Assembly: GCF_907163125.1 (NCBI RefSeq)
Contig: NZ_OU015319.1
Span: 2,356,001-2,420,000 of the forward strand
Direction: 5' to 3'
DNA from: Cloacibacterium caeni
GTDB taxonomy: Bacteria; Bacteroidota; Bacteroidia; Flavobacteriales; Weeksellaceae
Length of the DNA: 64,000 nt
The position numbers were made by a program, and so were the translations under genes. How positions within the stretch are numbered: the first letter of the stretch is position 1; the number at the start of each line of letters is the position of its first letter. Of the stretch, positions 59,759 through 64,000 are shown piece by piece. The notes under the pieces are model-generated. The model worked only from the letters and a program-made list of their open reading frames with translations. It was not told the DNA's origin and did not search any database.

Positions 59759-60283
59759 TTAACTCTTCGATGGCTTTGGATTTTTCCTTTCCTGAATTAA
59801 GGCGTCTAACTTTTTTAAAATGGCGTTCTCGGCTTCTAAATAATAAATCCTCTCCAACAGTTCTTCCTCCCTTGTTAAGGGTTTGCCTGTTTTCTTTTTT
59901 TTTCGCGTGTAATTACTCATGGTTTTAGGTCTTCCTCTGGGTATGTTTTCTAAACCTAAAATACCATTTTTTTTGTAATTACGCTGCCAACTAAGAATAC
60001 TGGACTCCGCAGGAATATTAAACCTTCTCGACGCTTCTTTTAAACTTAAATTCTCTTTCTCAATTACTGATAAAATCTTTAATTTAAAATCTTTTGTGTA
60101 ATGCGTATTGGAAAGCCGAACAAGTCCTGAAACTCCATAAAGTTCATAAAATTTTATCCATTTACGAACCAAGGAACCACAAACTCCAATGCGTTTTCCT
60201 AAATCGTCTGTTCCAATATCCCCTTTGTGATATCTCTTTATAGCTTTTAATTTAAAGTCTAATGAATATTTACTTTTCCCCAT
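59759..60283 (-). CDS. IS150-group transposase OrfA
   Basis: 174 residues from the ATG at 60283 (MGKSKYSLDFKLKAIKRY); a longer frame from 60328 begins in the terminal repeat. Two helix-turn-helix units (GDIGTDDLGKRIGVCGSLVRKWIKFY; ENLSLKEASRRFNIPAESSILSWQRNY) and a C-terminal coiled coil (EELLERIYYLEAENAILKKLDALI). The heptamer AAAAAAG (59810-59816) on the coding strand is a canonical slip site. Confidence 0.92.
   Translation of the reverse strand: MGKSKYSLDFKLKAIKRYHKGDIGTDDLGKRIGVCGSLVRKWIKFYELYGVSGLVRLSNTHYTKDFKLKILSVIEKENLSLKEASRRFNIPAESSILSWQRNYKKNGILGLENIPRGRPKTMSNYTRKKKKTGKPLTREEELLERIYYLEAENAILKKLDALIQERKNPKPSKS
59810..59816 (-). promoter_or_regulatory. Programmed -1 frameshift site of the IS150-type element
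   Basis: On the minus strand TTA-AAA-AAG contains A-AAA-AAG. A slip joins orfA (..AILKK) to VRRLNSGKEKSKAIEELRQ and orfB, giving the full transposase. Confidence 0.85.
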
Positions 60284-60343
60284 AAAAAATGCCCCTAAAA
60301 AGTGTCTAACTTTTTGGGGGCAGTCCAAAATTCGGAGGTTTTT

Positions 60344-62860
60344 TTATGCTTTTTGTTTAGATTTCTTTTGGGTTTCACCTTCTAAAGCATCTTTGGCTTC
60401 GTTTAGTTTTAGAACTACGGTTTCGCCTTCAGAGAATTGTTTATTTACGAGCATTTCTGCCAATAAATCTTCTATATATTTTTGGATGGCACGTTTTAGA
60501 GGTCTTGCTCCAAAATCTTTGTCCCAACCTTTCTCTGCGATGAAATCTCTAGCATCGTCTGTTAATTCTACTTTGTAGTTTAGTTTTTCTAGACGTTTGT
60601 AGAGTTTATTTAACTCAAGGTCAATAATTTTTTTGATGTCTTCTTTTTCAAGAGAATTGAAAATAATAATATCGTCTATTCTGTTTAAGAATTCTGGCGC
60701 AAAAGCTTTTTTCAAAGCGTTTTCTATGGTTGCTCTCGCTCTAGCATCAGAAGAAGTTTTCTTCGCAGAAGTTCCGAATCCTACTCCATCACCGAAATCT
60801 TTTAAATCTCTGGTTCCGATGTTAGAAGTCAAGATGATAATCGTATTTCTGAAATCTACTTTTCTTCCTAAAGAATCGGTAACGTGACCTTCATCTAAAA
60901 TTTGCAATAAAATATTGAAAACATCTGGGTGTGCTTTTTCTATTTCGTCTAATAAAACTACAGCGTAAGGTTTTCTACGAACCGCTTCGGTTAATTGTCC
61001 GCCTTCTTCATAACCTACATAACCTGGAGGCGCTCCTACCAATCTAGAAACCGCGAATTTCTCCATGTATTCACTCATGTCTATTCTAATCAATGCATCA
61101 TCAGAATCGAATAATTCACGAGCCATTACTTTTGCCAATTCGGTTTTACCAACACCCGTTGTTCCTAGGAAAATAAACGTACCAATCGGTCTGTTCGGAT
61201 CTTTCAATCCTGCTCTGTTTCTTTGGATGGCTTTCACCACTTTTTTCACAGCATCTTCTTGGCCAATAACTTTTCCGTTGAGTAAATTATCCATATTGGC
61301 TAATTTATCCATCTCGTTTTTGCCCACTTTTGTTACTGGAACTCCAGACATCATCGAAACTACCTCAGCTACATTTTCTTCGGTTACCACTTCTTTTTTC
61401 TCCTTCACTTCTTTGTCCCATTTGTCTTGAGCCACAGCCAATTCTAGTTGTAAACGCTCTTCTTCATCTTTTAATTTTCTCGCTTCTAAATAATCTTGAG
61501 CTTTTACCGCTTTTTGTTTAAGTTCCTTGATTTCTTCAATTTGCTTTTCATGCTCAATGATGTCAGTAGGAACTTTCATATTTTTGATATACACTCTAGA
61601 ACCTGCTTCGTCCATCGCATCAATCGCTTTGTCTGGAAGGAATCTATCGGTAATATATCTCGAAGTAAGGTTTACACACGCTGCAATCGCTTCGTCTGTA
61701 TACGTTACATTGTGGTGATCTTCGTATTTGTCTTTAATTTGATTCAAAATCAAAATGGTTTCTTCCACAGAAGTAGGTTCTACCATTACTTTTTGGAAAC
61801 GTCTTTCTAAAGCACCATCTTTTTCGATGTACTGACGGTATTCGTCTAAAGTAGTCGCACCGATGCATTGAATTTCGCCTCTTGCTAAAGCAGGTTTAAA
61901 CATATTAGAAGCATCTAAACTTCCTGTAGAACTTCCTGCACCAACAATCGTGTGTAACTCATCTATGAAAAGAATGACGTCTCTGTTTTTCTCTAGTTCC
62001 GTCATAATCGCTTTCATTCTCTCTTCGAACTGACCTCTGTATTTAGTTCCAGCAACTAGACTTGCTAAATCTAACGTAATTACACGCTTATTAAACAGAA
62101 CTCTAGACACTTTTTTCTGCATAATTCTAAGCGCTAAACCTTCTGCAATCGCAGATTTACCAACGCCTGGTTCCCCAATCAAAAGCGGATTATTTTTCTT
62201 ACGTCTTGACAGAATCTGAGAAACCCTTTCAATTTCTTTTTCTCTACCAATTACAGGGTCTAATTTCCCTTCAGAAGCTAGCGCAGTAAGATCTCTACCA
62301 AAATTATCTAAAGTTGGCGTTTTGCTTTTTCCTGTTCCTAGATTTCCAGTAGGTTTTTTCATTTGACCGTATTCTTCACGCTCTTCGTCATCATCATACG
62401 CAGAACTTTTTGGCAATTGACCAGAGTTTTTAAGCATAGATTGATATTCTTTAGCTACGCTATCATAATCAATTTCATAAGCGCTTAAAATATTGGTAGT
62501 AGGATCTTCCATTTTATAGAGTATTCCTAACAAAAGATGAACAGTATTAATTTCTGAAGCTCTGTATTGTCTGCATTCTAAATCTGCTCTTTTTACCGCA
62601 TAATCTGCTAATTTGGTGAAAGAAATATTTTCCTTTTCTTCTAAAAAAGGATTGGTATTTACATTCATGTTTTCAATCTTTCTGCGAATCTGAGTAAGAT
62701 CTGCCTGAAGATTTTCTAAAATTTCTTTAGCAGAATTATCCGTCTGAATAATTCCCAGCAAGAAATGTTCAGTAGATAAAAATTCGCTATGCAAACGTTT
62801 TGCTTCGCTTTTACTGTGTTTGAAGACTTTGGTTAAGCCTTCTGAAAATTTATTTTCCAT
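60344..62860 (-). CDS. clpC: ATP-dependent Clp protease ATP-binding subunit ClpC
   Basis: 838 residues from the Met at 62860 ([20 protein letters not shown]). Two N-terminal Clp repeats (about 1-145), NBD1 (Walker [14 protein letters not shown]), a UVR-type linker ([21 protein letters not shown]) and NBD2 (Walker [15 protein letters not shown]). The ClpP-docking loop is in [14 protein letters not shown], with VGF in the place of IGF. It unfolds substrates for ClpP, which is not in the window. The terminator after its stop is the one interrupted by the IS150-type element. Confidence 0.95.
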   Translation of the reverse strand: MENKFSEGLTKVFKHSKSEAKRLHSEFLSTEHFLLGIIQTDNSAKEILENLQADLTQIRRKIENMNVNTNPFLEEKENISFTKLADYAVKRADLECRQYRASEINTVHLLLGILYKMEDPTTNILSAYEIDYDSVAKEYQSMLKNSGQLPKSSAYDDDEEREEYGQMKKPTGNLGTGKSKTPTLDNFGRDLTALASEGKLDPVIGREKEIERVSQILSRRKKNNPLLIGEPGVGKSAIAEGLALRIMQKKVSRVLFNKRVITLDLASLVAGTKYRGQFEERMKAIMTELEKNRDVILFIDELHTIVGAGSSTGSLDASNMFKPALARGEIQCIGATTLDEYRQYIEKDGALERRFQKVMVEPTSVEETILILNQIKDKYEDHHNVTYTDEAIAACVNLTSRYITDRFLPDKAIDAMDEAGSRVYIKNMKVPTDIIEHEKQIEEIKELKQKAVKAQDYLEARKLKDEEERLQLELAVAQDKWDKEVKEKKEVVTEENVAEVVSMMSGVPVTKVGKNEMDKLANMDNLLNGKVIGQEDAVKKVVKAIQRNRAGLKDPNRPIGTFIFLGTTGVGKTELAKVMARELFDSDDALIRIDMSEYMEKFAVSRLVGAPPGYVGYEEGGQLTEAVRRKPYAVVLLDEIEKAHPDVFNILLQILDEGHVTDSLGRKVDFRNTIIILTSNIGTRDLKDFGDGVGFGTSAKKTSSDARARATIENALKKAFAPEFLNRIDDIIIFNSLEKEDIKKIIDLELNKLYKRLEKLNYKVELTDDARDFIAEKGWDKDFGARPLKRAIQKYIEDLLAEMLVNKQFSEGETVVLKLNEAKDALEGETQKKSKQKA

Positions 62861-63020
62861 GATAATTTCTCTCAATAAAATTCTAATGAAGTCAATATGA
62901 ATTGATTTCGTAAATCAAAGTTACAAATACTTTACCAAACTCATATTATGACTTTATGACATTATTTTACAAAATTAATAGCAGGAAATTAGTAATTTTG
63001 TCGTCTTAAATTTTTTTGAA

Positions 63021-63239
63021 ATGGACGCGAATTGGGCAAATTATGTAGGTTATGCTGCATCATTCTTTGTAGTGCTGAGCTTTATGGTGAAAAACATCAA
63101 GCAAATTAGAGTGATTAATCTTATCGGTTGTATCGCTTTTGTAATTTATGGTGTTTTCAGCGGAATGTTGTGGCCTATCATTATTCCTAACGCAATTCTT
63201 TGCGTTATACAACTTTATCATTTAATAAAACACGATTAA
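63021..63239 (+). CDS. Small YgjV-like membrane protein
   Basis: 72 residues with three hydrophobic segments (VGYAASFFVVLSFMV; VINLIGCIAFVIYGVFSG; WPIIIPNAILCVIQLYHL). It resembles the YgjV/PQ-loop type, and comparable flavobacterial proteins are often mislabelled uroporphyrinogen decarboxylase. Divergent from clpC. The glycosyltransferase gene begins 12 bp later. Confidence 0.75.
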   Translation: MDANWANYVGYAASFFVVLSFMVKNIKQIRVINLIGCIAFVIYGVFSGMLWPIIIPNAILCVIQLYHLIKHD

Positions 63240-63251
63240 AAGTTTTTTATA

Positions 63252-64000
63252 ATGAAAATTTTGGTAAGCGTTTTCAATAATTTATACACCGATCAGCGTG
63301 TGGAAAAATTCTGCAAAACCTTGCACGAAAATGCTTACCAAATAGAAGTAATAGGCAATAATTGGGGTGGAACTACCGAAATGCAAAGACCTTATCCATT
63401 TTCAAGAATTTCTTTACAGTCCAAAAAATTACGTTTCGCTTACTTAGAATTTCAGTGGAAATTATTCTTTGAATTGCTGAAAAAAGCCGACCGAAATACA
63501 ATTCTCCACGCCAACGATTTAGATGCACTTTTACCGAATTATCTGGTTTCAAAAATCAAAGGAATTCCTTTAGTTTGGGACAGTCACGAGATTTTTACCG
63601 AAATGCCAACTGTAACCAACCGTTGGGTTCAGCATGTTTGGAGACTTCTGGAAAATGCTTTGATTAGAAAAATCAAATATTTTATCACGGCAAATGATTC
63701 TTATGCCAACTGGTTTGAGAGCACTTACAAGATTAAGAGACCTATTGTCATTAGAAATTTTCCTCAAAAATCAGAACCACCCAAAAATTTCGTTGAAAAC
63801 TCTCCAAAAATCATTCTTTACCAAGGAACCATCAATTATTCCAGAGGAATTGATAAGATGATTGAAGCGATGCAATTTATTGAAAATGCAGAATTTCACA
63901 TTGCGGGAAGAGGTCCTTTTTTAGAAGAATATCAACAACTTACGAAAAAATTACATCTAGAAAATAAAGTAAAATTCTTAGGGAATCTTCATCCAGATGA
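63252..64000 (+). CDS. GT4-type glycosyltransferase, 3' end outside the window
   Basis: At least 249 residues, open at the right edge. The start is ATG at 63252 (MKILVSVFNNLYTDQRVEKFCKTL). The N-terminal Rossmann-like domain includes NTILHANDLDALLPNYLVSKIKGIPLVWDSHEIFTEMPTV; a second domain begins with PKIILYQGTINYSRGIDKMIEAM and HIAGRGPFLEEY, the typical GT4 nucleotide-sugar region. Acceptor unknown; surface-polysaccharide synthesis is likely. Confidence 0.85.
   Translation, partial: MKILVSVFNNLYTDQRVEKFCKTLHENAYQIEVIGNNWGGTTEMQRPYPFSRISLQSKKLRFAYLEFQWKLFFELLKKADRNTILHANDLDALLPNYLVSKIKGIPLVWDSHEIFTEMPTVTNRWVQHVWRLLENALIRKIKYFITANDSYANWFESTYKIKRPIVIRNFPQKSEPPKNFVENSPKIILYQGTINYSRGIDKMIEAMQFIENAEFHIAGRGPFLEEYQQLTKKLHLENKVKFLGNLHPD

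Larger units (their letters stand above)
58901..60327 (-). mobile_element. IS150-group IS3-family element
   Basis: Ends TAGACTGCACCCAAAAGTTT (from 58901) and, inverted, TGGACTGCCCCCAAAAAGTT (to 60327) match the IS150 pattern. About 1,427 bp; flanked by AAA on both sides, which is a plausible but low-complexity target duplication. Confidence 0.88.
58886..60346. terminator. Intrinsic terminator split by an IS150-type element
   Basis: The left arm AAAAACCTCCGAA (58887-58899) and the right arm TTCGGAGGTTTTTT (60331-60344) would form one hairpin with an AA-type loop if the IS were removed. The IS lies in that loop. Before insertion this was a bidirectional terminator between the barrel gene and clpC. 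Confidence 0.75.

Noticed and set aside
1-64000. CRISPR array
   Set aside because: No regularly spaced identical repeats with unique spacers; repeats seen are isolated palindromes.

Overview
The window looks like the chromosome of a low-GC Flavobacteriia bacterium, most likely the Weeksellaceae (Chryseobacterium/Cloacibacterium-like). The support is protein families largely confined to Bacteroidota (GLPGLI, DUF3078, DUF3127, 2TM-domain kinase operon, S46 dipeptidyl peptidase, SpmA/SpmB fusion), TAnnTTTG-type -7 promoter boxes, AT-rich intergenic DNA and many TTG starts. The genus is an inference; no rRNA gene is present.

Layout. (1) 1-8.9 kb is an accessory island: an IS1380-family element (cut by the window edge) sits inside an IS3-family element, which itself truncates an OLD-like ATPase/TOPRIM gene. 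It is followed by a tyrosine recombinase/IS91-transposase unit and a two-gene module of a Cap4-like nuclease plus an SMC-like zinc-hook ATPase that resembles Lamassu-type phage defence. The island stops at a Leu-Gly-Leu tRNA cluster (9.0-9.26 kb). (2) 9.4-23.1 kb is mostly housekeeping: DUF3127, aat, a DMT exporter, CBS protein, nadK, fbaA, accD, manC/SprT-like, a TolC-type protein, an SpmAB fusion and an EF-G paralogue. (3) 23.1-25.3 kb is a small accessory pocket with two exported proteins, a paired-hairpin repeat and a perfect 45-bp direct repeat. (4) 25.3-45.8 kb is core genome: comM, rhomboid, dprA, gdhA, truncated haemoglobin, AlkD-like, hflX, tandem SemiSWEETs, S46 peptidase, CaCA antiporter, bcp, an Fe-S-less nth, DUF885 and GLPGLI. 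(5) 45.9-54.4 kb holds an AraC regulator, a TonB-dependent receptor, a secreted TPR-like protein, a REP-associated transposase, and a 2TM protein / LytS-type kinase-2TM fusion / 2TM / 2TM / LytTR regulator operon. (6) 54.4-64 kb has an alpha/beta hydrolase, a complete IS3 element with target duplication, mnmA, a beta-barrel protein, an IS150-type element lodged in a terminator loop, clpC, a small membrane protein and the start of a glycosyltransferase.

The strongest new signal is regulatory. Three promoters (before the TonB receptor, the TPR-like protein and the 2TM/kinase/LytTR operon) carry the same architecture: two 9-bp direct repeats (about ACNNTTCAG and ACRGTTCRG) separated by exactly 12 bp, then exactly 33 bp to a TAYCTTTR -7 box. 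This is the geometry expected of LytTR regulator sites and predicts a self-activating cell-envelope regulon. Second is the two-gene nuclease/zinc-hook module and the near-identical hairpin sites that precede it and the OLD-like gene.
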